NCBI RefSeq assembly: GCF_028640845.1
Contig: NC_080541.1
Location: 177,112,502 to 177,176,501, forward strand
Reading direction: 5' to 3'
Length of the DNA: 64,000 nt
Source of the DNA: Ahaetulla prasina
Lineage: Eukaryota > Chordata > Lepidosauria > Squamata > Colubridae
Shown here: piece after piece, positions 48,837 to 60,989 of the stretch
Layout: every line of letters starts with the position of its first letter
Numbering within the stretch: the stretch's first letter is position 1
The notes under the pieces: generated by a model
Told to the model about the DNA's origin: nothing
The model's input: only the letters and a program-made list of their open reading frames with translations
Database searches by the model: none
Translations under genes and position numbers: made by a program

Positions 48837-49835
48837 AGAGACTAGATATGTCCTTCCAACTCAGGGGGAGATTGAAAAACTGAGCTATGTCCTATTTTAA
48901 TGATGCAGTTGTGCTTTTGAGTAGTAAATCAAGTAGACCTGCTATATTTTATATTTCTATTCTTCTGAAAGATTCTTAATATGGGCAAATTCTGCAGTGA
49001 GGCTTATTGCACCAAAAAATGATCAGGGGAAGTATTAATTACTTAGGTTGTGAGCTTATCTAGATCTTGCTAACATGTTTTTCATACTGATCTTTTGTTT
49101 GCTTTGCTATTATCTGGATTGGTCTGTGACCATAATAAAGAACATGACTGATCGTTTTAGTTGTTGATAGCAGTGCCATAATGTTTTAAAAAGATCCTTT
49201 ATTTTGCACTGGAATGAAGGAAAAAGAGGTTCATAGATTTGACTGCACCTAAAGCAAATATTTAAAAGACCTGCATCAAAAGTTGTAATAATTCATTTGC
49301 AGTTGATAACTTTTGAAACATTCCAGAATAATAATAATAATAATAAAAGACTACCTATCAGAAAGTGGTAAGAGAGACTGCAGTATAAAACTAGCGACTA
49401 AACTAAAGACTAAACTAGCTTGGTATGATAGGATTTGGTATAAAAACTCTTGTAAGTCCTAAAACTGTTGGTAAAATAATTGCACTACTGATGACAGTCT
49501 CATATTATATATACCAAAGTGTAGCGTTGAAGTCAACATTTGACTTGAGACAGAATCAATAACAGGAGTGCGCACATAAAAATAAAGCATTAAGATTTGC
49601 TCCCATGTGAATACACACTTAACAAAGGAATAATAAAATATCTACTTGTTACAAGAAATTCCATTTACTATGGTATTCTTTTTCATAATTTCTCCGCTTG
49701 ATGTGCAAAAGGATTAACTACTAACCTAACTTTTAAAAATATATAAAATAAAAAGGCAAAAATCAAGAAATCGGTAAAGAAAAAATAATAATATAACAAT
49801 AAAGAGAAGGAATATTTTAGTTTTATTGTTAATTT
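48837..49835. other. Intron, nothing recognised
   Basis: AT-rich, with a short (AAT)n run at 49327-49347. Confidence 0.45.
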
Positions 49836-50182
49836 GACATATGACCATTCATTTAGTGACTATTCAAAGTTACAATGGCACTGAAAGCAACAGGTTCTCA
49901 CTTTTACAACCGACACAGCATCAAAATTCAGTTGCTTGGCAACTGGTAGGTATTTACAATGGTTGCAGCATGACAGCTATTTGCAACCTTCCAAGCCAGC
50001 TTCTGGAAAGCAAAGTCAATGGGAGCAGCAGGATTCGTGCATGATTCACGTAACAACTGAAGTTATTCACTTAACAATGATGACAAAAAGGTCATAAAAG
50101 CAGGTGGGACTCACTTAACAACCGCCTTGCTTAACAACAGAAATTCTGGTCTCTATTGTGGCTGTAAGTCGAGGACTGTCGT
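49836..50182. mobile_element. Inverted-repeat (MITE-like) element, left end worn
   Basis: GACTATTCAAAGTTACAATGG and GCATCAAAATTCAGTTGCTTGG begin it, and TGTGGCTGTAAGTCGAGGACT closes it. It contains CACTTAACAACCGCCTTGC. Confidence 0.75.
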
Positions 50183-50686
50183 TCAAGGAACTGCCAATTT
50201 CAGGTAATCCATATGAGGACAAGAGTAAGCATATTCCAAGCAGATACTTTGGGTGTAGGAAAAGGACAAGGGCACTACAGTGGTGATGGCTAAGGAAAGG
50301 TAGGAAAGGAAGACACAAGAGTGAGCACACATGAATTAGATAGAACCATGATTTGAAGCTTAAGACCCCAGTAACAGCTAAGAAGTAGGGAGAAAAAAAA
50401 GTGCTGGGATAATAGGTGAGCGTGTTTGGCCTACAACCTGGAAAGATGGAAAGAAAGGGCCAAAGCAGATTACTCCTTTTAACCCTTTTTAGAGGCCTTT
50501 TAACCGCTTCTGGATTTTTTTTAGCAAGAACAACCAAAATATTCTAGGATTCAGAACAAAACAGACATTATCTGTCATGGATATTCTCAAATTTTCATTA
50601 ATGTTAAGAAATGTTATCTTGACCTTCAGAATTTGGTCAAGAATCTTAATTGAACAAAGCTTTGTTGACAAATGATCCATCTTGGA
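50183..50686. other. Intron, nothing recognised
   Basis: A 140-codon minus frame at 50115-50537 runs into the neighbouring transposon, has no motif I recognise and is not called. Confidence 0.4.
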
Positions 50687-50819
50687 CAGGGGAGTCAAAC
50701 AGGCAGCTTATGGGCTGGATGAGTCATGCGTAGGCCACGCCCACCCCAGCTCTGCAAAGGGAAAAAACATTGCATAAGTCACATGACGGCAATGTGACAC
50801 CGCGAGTTTGACACCTATG
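50687..50819. mobile_element. Short hAT-type non-autonomous element (133 bp)
   Basis: The ends CAGGGGAGTCAAAC and GAGTTTGACACCTATG are inverted copies of the common vertebrate hAT end CAGGGGTGTCAAAC. The flanking 8-mers (ATCTTGGA and ATATCAGA) match only in part, so the target-site duplication is worn. Confidence 0.65.
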
Positions 50820-51674
50820 ATATCAGACCATTTCCAGTTAAATTAACTGGTACGCATATTCTAAAATATGATGCATTATGACTCCTATATTTCTTCCTAA
50901 AATTTCATATCTACCTAATGGCATCATTTATTATCACCTCTAAGTATTTGTTTTCAGTTCCCACTATTTCTTTGTGGTTCCCATTTCTATATCTTACCTC
51001 TTTCCAAGTGACTTTCAAAACAGTTCATTTTCTATATCTCATTAAAATTGGACATGTTTATACATATACCTGGTCTACCATGCTTTTTCCTTAAGACTTG
51101 TATAGGAACATAATTCCCCCTCACAATTTATTTCCTCTAAATTCTTCAATTTCAGCCATGTTCCAGACTTCTCTCAATACTTCAGCACCACAACAGCTTT
51201 TGATATTGTCATTAATACCAACATTCCCCCAAAATTGTAACAGACAGGAATGGCATGCCAGCAGTTCCATCTGCTAACCGTGTTGCATTCCAGGAGCTAA
51301 AAATAAGCCTAATAGTGGGAATTGCTTAAATCACATTTCCCACTGTGATAACTCTAACGTTCTATTTCAGGATTTCGGAGCCAGTTTAAGGCAGTTTGTC
51401 AACCAGAAGGAATACTAAAATGGTTATGCCATCATAAGATCTTTTTACTTTTCAAGCCTGGCTATCACTATTACCTCATGGCTGCCGTCAATATAAATAT
51501 TCAATGATATACCTATAGATCTAAGCTTTTCTTTCTTATAACAGAATTACTAGTTTCTCCATACTCTGATATAAGTAAATCTGGGCTGAACACATCCATT
51601 GCCTTCTTGCAGTAAAGTATATGTTCCAATGCACTGAATAGAAACAATTTTCCAGGTCCTCATAATCCTGGACA
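50820..51674. other. Intron, nothing recognised
   Basis: No exon and no named repeat. Confidence 0.45.
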
Positions 51675-51890
51675 TAGGGGTGAAATCTACTTACTACCTT
51701 ACTGGTTTGGAAGTGCACGCCCTGCGCATCACATGTATGCGCAGATCTTCTGTGCATGCAAAAAACACATTATTTCCTGGTTAAAACCAGGAAATAATGA
51801 CATCCGGGTGGGTACCGGATCACCGAACTACCAGCCATAATCGCTACCAGATCATGAAATCCGGTCCAATCCAGGAGCATTTCACCCCTG
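51675..51890. mobile_element. hAT-type MITE (216 bp) with perfect 8-bp target-site duplication
   Basis: The ends TAGGGGTGAAAT and ATTTCACCCCTG are inverted, and CCTGGACA flanks both sides (51667-51674 and 51891-51898). An inner palindrome ATTTCCTGGTTAAAACCAGG centres near 51783. No ORF. Confidence 0.88.
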
Positions 51891-51898
51891 CCTGGACA

Positions 51899-54800
51899 AT
51901 ATTTCCTTGGATAAGGAACAAAAATGTATCTGGAACACAGAGCACTATTTTAATTGGGTTGAAATTAGATGCTACAACTGATGTTCAATGCATGCAAATA
52001 ATAGAATAATGGATAATTTGATTTAATCTTGTACTATAGATTTTTCTGCAACAAGGCAATTGAACTACTGCTTGTTGACATATGGCTTCAAATAAATCTG
52101 TTGACACAGTTCCAAATGGAATAGACCAAGGGCTGCAGAAAAGACAACATTAAATGGGAAAAAAATCTTACTTCTTGATCTGATAGAAGAACAGCCTCTC
52201 ACAGCTCCAAAGGGCAAGAAATTTCCAAGAAAACATGGAAAAACCAGAAAAAGCAGCCTTTGTTTTTGTTGTTGGGAAGAAGAAGTTGGTGCTTTAATAC
52301 TCTCTGAAGTTTGCAGGAATAAATGACAACTATACTACAACCACCATAACAAAATATAATGCTTCTTAGTTGCTGAGACTGAGAAACATGGTTCTAGATT
52401 TTAAAATGAAAAGCAAAGATGTCATGTTTGCAGATCTTAGCAAATTAATAGAATGATAAAAACAATATTTCACTGGGTTAATTTAAAAAAACTTCTCCAA
52501 ATGAGAAGTCTGTGCAACAAAGAGGTAAATGTAATTATAAAATGAAACATACTGGAGCAAAACACTGTAACTTCACATATATGAATCAATCCAAGATAGT
52601 ACTGATTGATTAGGGGCGGGGGGGAAATCTTAGTCTCACATGGATAGTTCAGTGAAAATACTGATGTGGTAACCCTGGAAATAACAGATTTATAATGATT
52701 ATTATGAAAGAGTTTAAAAATAAAGTACAAATACAATAAAATGTATCATATCACTATATTTGAAATATTGTCTAAAATTCTGGTGATATTAAAGTGATAA
52801 GCCTGAGCCTGAAAAGTGATATTAAAGACAAAGTATACAAAAGAAGAACTAAAATAATTAAATGTTGATGCCAGCACTCTATACGGGGAGTTAATTATAT
52901 CTGGGAAATATTAGTTTTTATGAAAGGCTTGAAAGGAGAAATACTCTAAATGTGCCCATTAAGAAAAGGATCACTTTTTATCATAATTCTGGGATTCACA
53001 GCCACCAAATCAAACTGAATGGAGAAAGAGTCGTTGTTTCTTTAAAAGATATTTACTTTTGTGCAGAGTAGATTCTTCAGTAATTCTGGCCTAAGGTAAT
53101 CAGTTATGCTTTCATCATGCTGAATATATTTTGCCATCTCTCTGAGACTACTAAAAAAACTTTCTCATTTTAAGAAAGGCAACTACTAATCTTCAAGTCT
53201 GATTGCCCGGATTGACTAAATAAACAGGGTTTTATGGATCATATCACAGTTACTAATGTGAATCCATTTTTGAATATGTTAGACCTGGCTTTGATTTGAT
53301 TTGATTTAATTTCTATAACCATCCATCTGAATAAGTGACATACTTAATTTAATTTTTTGCTCTTAACGTATTTTAATTTTAAGAATAATACGAAAAATAA
53401 TCTCAAACTTGTTTCCCTCCAGATACATCAGGTTATTTTATCCAACAAAATCAGAATGTCTAAGAAATCTATTGGAGTATTTATGTTCTCTCAGGTAGAA
53501 ATTCTGCCAAGTATTTTATTATCTTGCATACTATGCACCAAAACTTCAGTCCCCAGAATGTTAAATCTGACAAACATTAAATTGTCTCTCTCAATTATTC
53601 TGGGAAGATTTCTCCCACCATTCCAGAAGTTTCTAAGAGAGATCCAAGAATTTTTCAAAAGCAAACTAGATTTCATTATTAAGTGGTCATATTTTTAAAG
53701 ATCAAGCATTTCACATGGAAATATGGAATTCATTTCCATGTGAAAAGGACAGTTGATTAATGTGGCTACATCCTCTTTTTCCTCAGTCAGTGTGGGAACC
53801 AACACTGGTAAGGAAACTGCAGATGATAATGTCCAGCAACTGTCAACAAGCTGGCACACATGCAAATCTTGAACATCGGAAAGAGAATAAAACATGGCAG
53901 AAGTGGGACTTTGGTTACATCTAGTAACAAAGAGATGATTTAATCTAAACTAAACTAATTGTTTCACTTGGGTCCTGTTGATATATTCTAGTACAGAAAA
54001 TACTATAAATTAACTGGAACGCAGGAGAAAAGCTTACAATATTAACATATCTCAAAACTCCGATGCTAATTTGATATTAGAATAACTTACATGTGAATAA
54101 ATACATTAAGCTGGATGTACAATGTTAAGGACCCTAAGTTCTATCCGCCCTTATCCAGGGTGTTCTTCTAAAAGAGTTTCACCATCTTCTCCTCTCCTGA
54201 AATGACCTACTCTTGCTTGAGTCACTATTCAGCAGTACAGGTCTACACAGGCTGGTAGGGGAGTAGAAAGTCTTAGCACAAAATTTAGCCTGTGGCCTTG
54301 ATACTGTTTATCTTTCATAAATAATATATGAAGACATGCATACACTCAACAGGCAAATCTGAGATCCGTTTGAATAAAAACTTTCTTGATTTAATTTGTC
54401 CAAAAACGGCCTTCCTATACAGAAAATCTAAAACTGTTTCTGCTTAACTGACCTCCTAACTACCAGATAATTATTGCCACAGATGCTGAAGCTTTTAGTC
54501 TGCATTTCCATTCAAATCAGATGAAACAATATTAAATGTGCTTTTGTGATTTTCATTTATATGTTTTATAACTCCCAGACAGCACCCAAAATTTACCTTT
54601 AAATACCTCAATGCTTTTCAATTTTAACAAAAGCTACTTTTGAAGAGTATAAACAAAGTTATACCACAATTTCATTCCACAGTGAGGAACCGTTTCTGCT
54701 AAGGACAAATCAATATAAATTAATCCTATTGAAATTGTACATGTGGAAAAAAAATGAGATGGCAACAGCTCATATTCAAGATGCTGAAATGAAAACATCT

Positions 54801-54948
54801 ACTGGTAGCTACTAGAGTGCTCTGGTAATTTTTTTATTTTCACTTCTATACTATCAGATTGATATTTTATTGATTACTGATCTCTGGGTACACTTGTGTG
54901 CAACTAATTTCCAAACAAGAAACGGAAAAGAGAACAAAGGGATAAAGA
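51899..54948. other. Intron, nothing recognised
   Basis: AT-rich, with a small (ATTTG)n run near 53293-53310. A 113-codon plus frame at 53357-53698 and its antisense partner have no motif. Confidence 0.45.
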
Positions 54949-55218
54949 ATGAATTCTGGCAGGCAGGCATTGTTTAAACAATTTAAGCGACAAAAAATAG
55001 ATGATCTCATCGAATTTCAAAAGAAGGTGGCTGAAACAGATAATGTAAGTAATGACAGCATCAGCATTGTTAACAAACCAAGCTCTAGGTACAGCCCAAA
55101 TAGACATGCTGGTTTGAATTGGGATTCAAAAGATGAAAGTGTTAGCAGACTACCCCACTTGCAACAACAGAGAGCCAAATTCTCTGGGGACATTAAGTAT
55201 AAGGGTTTCTTTTTTTGA
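54949..55218 (+). other. Unexplained 89-codon frame
   Basis: It starts MNSGRQALFKQFKRQKIDDL and has a charged helical first third (IEFQKKVAETDN), then a Ser/Asn-rich part. No family recognised, no splice sites checked out. It is on the strand opposite to ST3GAL3. It could be a chance frame or the start of a broken mobile-element gene. Confidence 0.25.
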
Positions 55219-55656
55219 AGCAGCTGCAGCATGCTGGCTTATAGCGTTTACTATGAAAGCTGTCAGAAAAAAATGTCTAAAAATGAGATTACTGATTTTG
55301 TGCCTAAACAAAACTTATTTTTGTGGACTGTTTTTTTATTAATATTATTTAACAAAAAATAAACGTGGAAATGAATTCATTGAAAGAGTCCATTGATATA
55401 CTCACTCCATTCTTTTATATTAAATTAACTCAGATTGCTGAAGCAGAAATCTGAGTCCAAAAATGACTATACTATTGTAACCCAAAGAATCTATAGCTGA
55501 ATCTACTAAGAAAAGGAAACAAACCCACAAACCACTTCCCCTTTGACTTTTATGACACAGAACGGTTGAAAATCAAAACAACAGTATTTTGCAAAGTAAT
55601 AATTTACAAATCACCTAAAGATTACCTAAAATCACACTTAATAAACTAAAGAGTCA

Positions 55657-56355
55657 ATGATGGAGTTCAGTGAAAACAGCTATTCCCTAAGTCAGTTATT
55701 TCAATGTCATTACTATACAATTGACTTACATTCAGTGGAGTGGCTTCCTAGTATGATGGGCAGTAAGCGAATCCTACTGACATTCAAGCAGTCTATAATT
55801 CCAATAATGCTTTTTAAAATGACGCCTATGCTGGCCACTTCCCTGACATTGCCAAGGCATGTATTTTGGGAGACCCAGAGCTTCCTGCTTTTTGAGTCAA
55901 GATGCTGCCAGTACTTTAAATGGGAACCAAGAGTGGATGCTGCTGCTTCTGCTAGTTGCAAAGATAACAAACCAGCCCTGCACTTGAGAGAAGCTTATTC
56001 AGATAAGCAATTTCAGGCAGAGAGAGGAGGACAGATTGCAGCTGAGCGGCTGGAGGCAGAATTAACTGACACCTTTGGAGCCTCGCCAAGCTGTGATCAG
56101 GAAGATTTATTGAAGAAGCTAGATTATCTTATGCAAACTTTAACCACAATGCTCAAGACGGCTGCCTCACTAATCTGTGTCCTATACAGAAGCGGCAGAA
56201 GCAGTATTAATATGAGTTCATCACCAACACCCCTGGAAGCTAGGCAATTAGACAACCAGTTTATATCATCACTGAAGATTCGAATACACTACCAGGAGAT
56301 GCAAATTCAATCCCACAAAATGGAAAGATTGTGGATCAGCACTTATGGACTCTAG
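55657..56355 (+). other. Unexplained 232-codon frame
   Basis: The longest frame in the window that no recognised repeat explains. The middle (about residues 115-165) has ERGGQIAAERLEAELTD followed by DQEDLLKKLDYLMQTL, which looks like an amphipathic helix or coiled coil. The first 80 residues are hydrophobic and do not resemble a signal peptide. It overlaps a minus-strand 85-codon frame. I do not recognise the protein. A remnant of a retroelement or retrogene, or chance, are all possible. Confidence 0.35.
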
Positions 56356-57136
56356 CTTAATTTTATAAAAAGACAGTTGGATGCCTGACATAGGCTGTTC
56401 CAGTACAGCAGCTGGCAACACAGAAACCCCACCCCTGGTTATACCCACCACCACCCCGGTTTCCCAGGAAGTGTCTACAACAATACTCTGACATTCAACT
56501 AATATTACTTCCCTAGCCTTCATATTCTTCAGTGTAGTTTGATTCTTTTCTCAGGACTTACCCATTTTCTTTTCTTAAACTATCATATTGCCTTATGAGT
56601 AAAATGATCCGGTTATCTTACTCATTCAAAAAAAAGTGATAACATCTTGCAAAGTATTTGTTGAATAAAAATCTGGCTCCTATATATGTTACAGTATAGG
56701 TTTGTCTCTCTCACTATGCCTACGAAGCTGGGACAGTTTTAACATTAACCATGTTTTAACATTAACCATGTTTTATCCACTTAACTGCATGTGGTTCTGC
56801 ACTAATTTAATAATAATTGATCCACAATTTAATTTTTGCTAAAACCTGCTGTGCTGGAACCTCTTTTGGATATAGCATCTTGTAACTGTTTCCAATAACA
56901 ATCTTCTTATGTTCTTGATCAGCCTGAGGCTTTTTATGCATTTTTGAGTCAGCATCAAAATGATCATTTCCCCAATCTCTTTCAATATCCCCCTCCTACA
57001 ATTATTACAATGTTTGTCCATATGTTGGAAGGTAGATATAGGTATCAATCTGTTTCATTATAAATACATGAGAGTTTTAGAGGCGTTGCAGAGTTTGGAA
57101 TCTGAAATTAGAAGAAGCAAAATAAAAGGCAAGAGC
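56356..57136. other. Intron, nothing recognised
   Basis: A 17-bp tandem (AACATTAACCATGTTTT twice) lies at about 56740-56773. Nothing else stands out. Confidence 0.45.
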
Positions 57137-57144
57137 ATATAGGA

Positions 57145-57576
57145 CAGTGATGGCGAACCTTTTTAGCACTGAGTGCCCAAACCGGAATGTGTATGCATGT
57201 GCGTGTGCCGGAGTGCGCCGGTCAGCTGGTCTTCTGGTTTCCAGCATGCACATATGCACCGGCCAGCTGGTCTTCACATGTGCCAGAGCACTGGAAACCC
57301 AAACACCAGCTGGGCGGCACGTGCATGCCTGTTTTTTGCATGTTTTTGGCCAATTTTCAGGCCATTTCGAGCCATTTTCAGGCCCCAAAACAGCCTGAAA
57401 ATGGCCCCAAAAATGGCCTGAAAACAGCCCAAAAAATAGCCTGTTTTCTGGCACTCTGGCAGCTGCCAAGACCAGCTAGCCAGAAACCGGAGGAGCAGCT
57501 GGCAACAGCACACGTGCCCACAGAGAGGGCTCTGCATACAACCTCTGGCACGCGTGCCATAGGTTTGCCATCATGG
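57145..57576. mobile_element. hAT-type non-autonomous element (432 bp) with perfect 8-bp target-site duplication
   Basis: The ends CAGTGATGGCGAACC and GGTTTGCCATCATGG are inverted copies, and ATATAGGA flanks both sides (57137-57144, 57577-57584). The interior has GGCC-rich short repeats (TTTTCAGGCC and GGCCTGAAAA) that make several overlapping frames of 82-131 codons, all accidental. Confidence 0.9.
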
Positions 57577-57905
57577 ATATAGGACAAAGGCTTGTCAAAA
57601 TATCTGTAAGAATAAAGCAAAAAATATGGAGAATGGAGCAAACTTAAAGTGCTTGTAAAATTACTGGACGAGAATAGAATCCAAATTCTAGTAAAGAAAA
57701 GGCAAAACCTCAAAATAGCTGAGTTTTAAAATGTATTTATTTAAAACATTTATATGATTACCCATCTAATAACAAACTGGACAGTTCCCAATCAAATTAT
57801 TAGGCTTAACTCTATAAAGGATCTATAAATTCATATCCTGTAAATCTTCTGCAGTTTCAAAAATATTGATGGTGCTGTCTCCTAACATTCCGTTATAGTC
57901 TAGAC
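57577..57905. other. Spacer between two hAT-type elements
   Basis: AT-rich, no feature beyond the flanking target-site duplications. Confidence 0.45.
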
Positions 57906-58059
57906 CAGGGACTAGGCCTAGGAACCACCTCAGGAACCTTTGGACCTCAGGAACCACCAAGTTCATAATTTTAAATCCTGCAGACCACTAATACAAATCC
58001 AGCGCGCCGCTTGCCGAAGTGCCTGGACTCCCAGTGATGGGATGGGTTCCTTCAGGCAC

Positions 58060-58326
58060 TCTCATCTCTCTTTCTCTCTCTCCCTCTCTCTTTCCCTCCC
58101 CTCTCTCTCCCACTCTTTTTCTCTCATTCTCTCTTTCTTTCTTTCTCTCCCACTCATTCTCATTCTCTCTCTCATCTCTCTTTCTCTCTCTCTCCCCCCC
58201 CCATTCTGATTCTCTCTCTCTGATTCTCTTTCATTCTGTCTCTGTCTCTCTCATTCTCTCTTTGATTCTCTCTCTTTGATTATCTATCTCTTTCTCTGTC
58301 TCTCATTCTCTCTTATTCTGATTCTG

Positions 58327-58358
<32 letters not shown>

Positions 58359-58378
58359 ATTCTCTTTCTCTCTCATAT
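58060..58378. repeat. (TC)n-rich microsatellite
   Basis: About 320 bp of TCTC with CCC, ATT and TTT interruptions. The Ser/Leu-rich frames over it (58019-58279 and others) are artefacts. Confidence 0.95.
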
Positions 58379-58429
58379 CATGGACCAGTCTTGGGGCTGA
58401 GAGGAAGTCAAGCATTTTCGTGAGAGACC

Positions 58430-59770
58430 AAGGTGTGCAGAGTAACAACAAGGGCCGGAGGAAGTACAGGAGCGAACTACTACTTGAAATTGCATGAAAT
58501 CAGCATTCTGCTTTGGTATATTTGTGCCAGCCGGTGGCACAAAGCAGCCCTCGTCTCCTGCCACTTAGGGTTCAGAGCGGTAAACGGCATCTAGCCCAGG
58601 AAGCAGACGGATTTTGCTCTCCATTGCGGACACCAGATCACCCCCTGCAACCTCTCGTCTGTCAAGGAATACTCCCTGAAGTGGCGCGGGAAGCTTTGGT
58701 TGGGCTCCTCGAGAGATGAGAGCTTGCAGAGGGGTGATCTGGCATTCGCAAGGGAGAGCAAAATCCGGCTTCTCCTCTCTGATGTAGTGCAACATAAGGA
58801 TTCTGCCTCGGTATAATTGTGGCGCAAGGCAGCCCTCGTTTCCTGCCACTTGGGACTTGGAGGGGTAAACGGCATCTAGCCCAGGAAGCAGACGGATTTT
58901 GCTCTCCATTGCGGACACCAGATCACCCCCTGCAACCTCTCGTCTGTCAAGGAATACTCCCTGAAGTGGCGCGGGAAGCTTTGGTTGGGCTCCTCGAGAG
59001 ATGAGAGCTTGCAGAGGGGTGATCTGGCGTCCGCAATGGAGAGCAAAATCCGGCTTCTTCTCTCTGATGTAGTGCAATATAAGGATTCTGCCTCGGTATA
59101 TTTGTGGCGCAAGGCAGCCCTCGTTTCCTGCCACTTGGGACTTGGAGGGGTAAACGGCATCTAGTCCGGGAAGTAGCCAGATTTTGCTCTCCATTGTGGA
59201 CACCAGATCGCCCCCCCCGCAAGCGCTTGTCTCTCAAGGAGTGCTCCCTTTGGTCAGGCTCCTCGAGAGACCAGAGCTTGCAGGGGACAAGCTGGCATCT
59301 GCAACGGACAGAAAAATCCGGCTGCTCTCTGGACCAGAAGCTGTTTACCACTCCAAGTCCCAAGTGGCAGGAAACGAGGGCTGCCTTGCACCACAAATAT
59401 ACCGAGGCGGAATCCTGATGCTAAGCAGAGAGAAGAAGCCGGATTTTGCTCTCCATTGCAGATGCCAGATCACCCCCCTGTAAGCTCTTGTCTGTCGAGG
59501 AGCCATCCAAAGCTTCCTGCACCGCTTCAGTCAGCACTCCTCGAGAGAAGAGAGCTTGCAGGGGGGCGATCTGGTGTCCGCAATGGAGAGCAAAATCCGG
59601 CTGCTCCCCAGACTAGATGCCATTTACTACTCCGAGTCCCAAACAGCAGGAGATGAGGACTACTTTGCGCCACTGGCTGGCGCAAATATACCAAGGCGGA
59701 ATGCTGATGCTATGCAAGTGCAAGTCGTGCTTCGCTCCTACAGCTTCCAGCTATCGCAATCACTGCTTTG
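58430..59770. repeat. Foldback array built of 285-bp units
   Basis: The segment CTAGCCCAGGAAGCAGACGG recurs at 58591 and 58876, with a variant at 59161, a period of 285 bp. Each unit has its own inverted arms: GATTTTGCTCTCCATTGCGG is mirrored by CCGCAATGGAGAGCAAAATC about 160 bp later. From about 59300 the same blocks appear reversed, and the outermost arms (58440-58570 and 59635-59760) are also reverse complements. Because 285 is 3 x 95, a minus-strand frame of 212 codons (58565-59203) stays open as a 95-residue repeat. I regard that frame as accidental. Confidence 0.85.
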
Positions 59771-59884
59771 GCCCACTTGTGCTGCAGCTCCTCCACCAGG
59801 GTGCACCAGCAAAAATACGAAGATTTCTCCATGGACCATCAAAATTTTCTCACGGATCACTGGTTGGTGACCGCAGGTCTAGAT

Positions 59885-60989
59885 TCTATTTGTATAAAAG
59901 TATGTTACTACGATAATCCAAGTGTAAGTAACTGAAAAACTCTTAAGAAGTAAAGTTTGTTTATAACGTTATTAATAATCATTAGGCCACTGTCAATTAA
60001 CCCATTCTCATTTCTACTAATGAAGAAAAAACCAACATCTCCCTCCCAACTTCCTACATCTGAGAAGGCTTACTTATGCGCAATGAAAATGGTTAAAAAA
60101 ATTAGATCTTTGCAAGTAGATCTCAATCAGAATGCAAAAAAACCACATAGCTTCTAACATCTTCTAATGGGAGTATAGATATACATGTTCAGCAACAGCA
60201 TATTCACATAGTAATGCTCAATATTATTACTCCTAGCTATATTAGTAGATGTAGCAACTGTCCCTTAACATGATAAATTTAATGCAGTATTCATTTTTAA
60301 TTTAGAAAGAAACATAAAAGGACCTCTTTTCTTTTGATGTGGAGCCCAAAAATATTCAGAAAACAAAGCTCTGATCTTTATAAGATCACTGTTATCCTCT
60401 ATTATTCTTTTTCTACACATAAAGACATAGCATGAGCTGAATACTGTGTTCCTTCAGGGCAAGATAAACCTTCCTTCAACAAATTGAGATGGTAACCAAG
60501 ATAGGATGTTAAGCTATGATCAAACATAAGAACATTTTCAGTGCTCCACAATTATTTTTATTTCCTGAAGACACCCTCCAAAATATCTCTTTAATGAGTT
60601 TCATTCAAACTTCAAAGCATTGTGCAATATAAATATAGAAAATTAATAAGTGAAATCCAGAAATAAGGAACTTTTCTCCATAGCCATCTTTGCACTTTCA
60701 AGAAAAACAATACGTACTGACATATTTTAAAAGTGAGAAAAATTATACCATAGTATTCAAAAACTCATGGACGATCGTTAAAACTTTTAGTCAACATTGG
60801 AAATAAACCTCTTCCAAATTCTTCTGTTACATTCTATTCCACAACTGGAGTTACCAGTGCCCCAATGAATATTTGTGCTAATGAGTACTGTACCATTTTT
60901 ATAACGTTACTGTATTTTGGTAATTCACAAGTTCTTTGGATCGCAGTGGGAAGTAAGCTTAAATAACGGTATGGCTGAACAGTGGATAT
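59885..60989. other. Intron, nothing recognised
   Basis: No exon and no repeat identified. Confidence 0.45.

Larger units (their letters stand above)
57906..59876. mobile_element. Probable hAT-type element (about 1.97 kb) with internal foldback array
   Basis: The left flank GTCTAGAC (57898-57905) and right flank GTCTAGAT (59877-59884) match at 7 of 8 bases. The right end, read inward, is CTGCGGTCACCAACCAGTGA, close to a common hAT end; the left end CAGGGACTAGGCC is more worn. Inside are a TC-rich microsatellite (58060-58378) and a large inverted array (58430-59770). No transposase is seen. The boundary call rests on the near-matching flanks, so it is moderate. Confidence 0.6.

Noticed and set aside
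50115..50537. 140-codon minus frame
   Set aside because: It starts in unique DNA and ends inside a MITE-like element, with no recognisable motif.
57077..57713. Overlapping frames of 82-131 codons on both strands
   Set aside because: All lie in or run across the 432-bp hAT-type element and its GGCC-rich repeats.
58019..58497. Ser/Leu-rich frames
   Set aside because: They are translations of the TC microsatellite.
58565..59203. 212-codon minus frame with 95-residue repeats
   Set aside because: It is produced by the 285-bp period of the foldback array; frames are open on both strands and in several registers, which points to repeat structure and not a gene.
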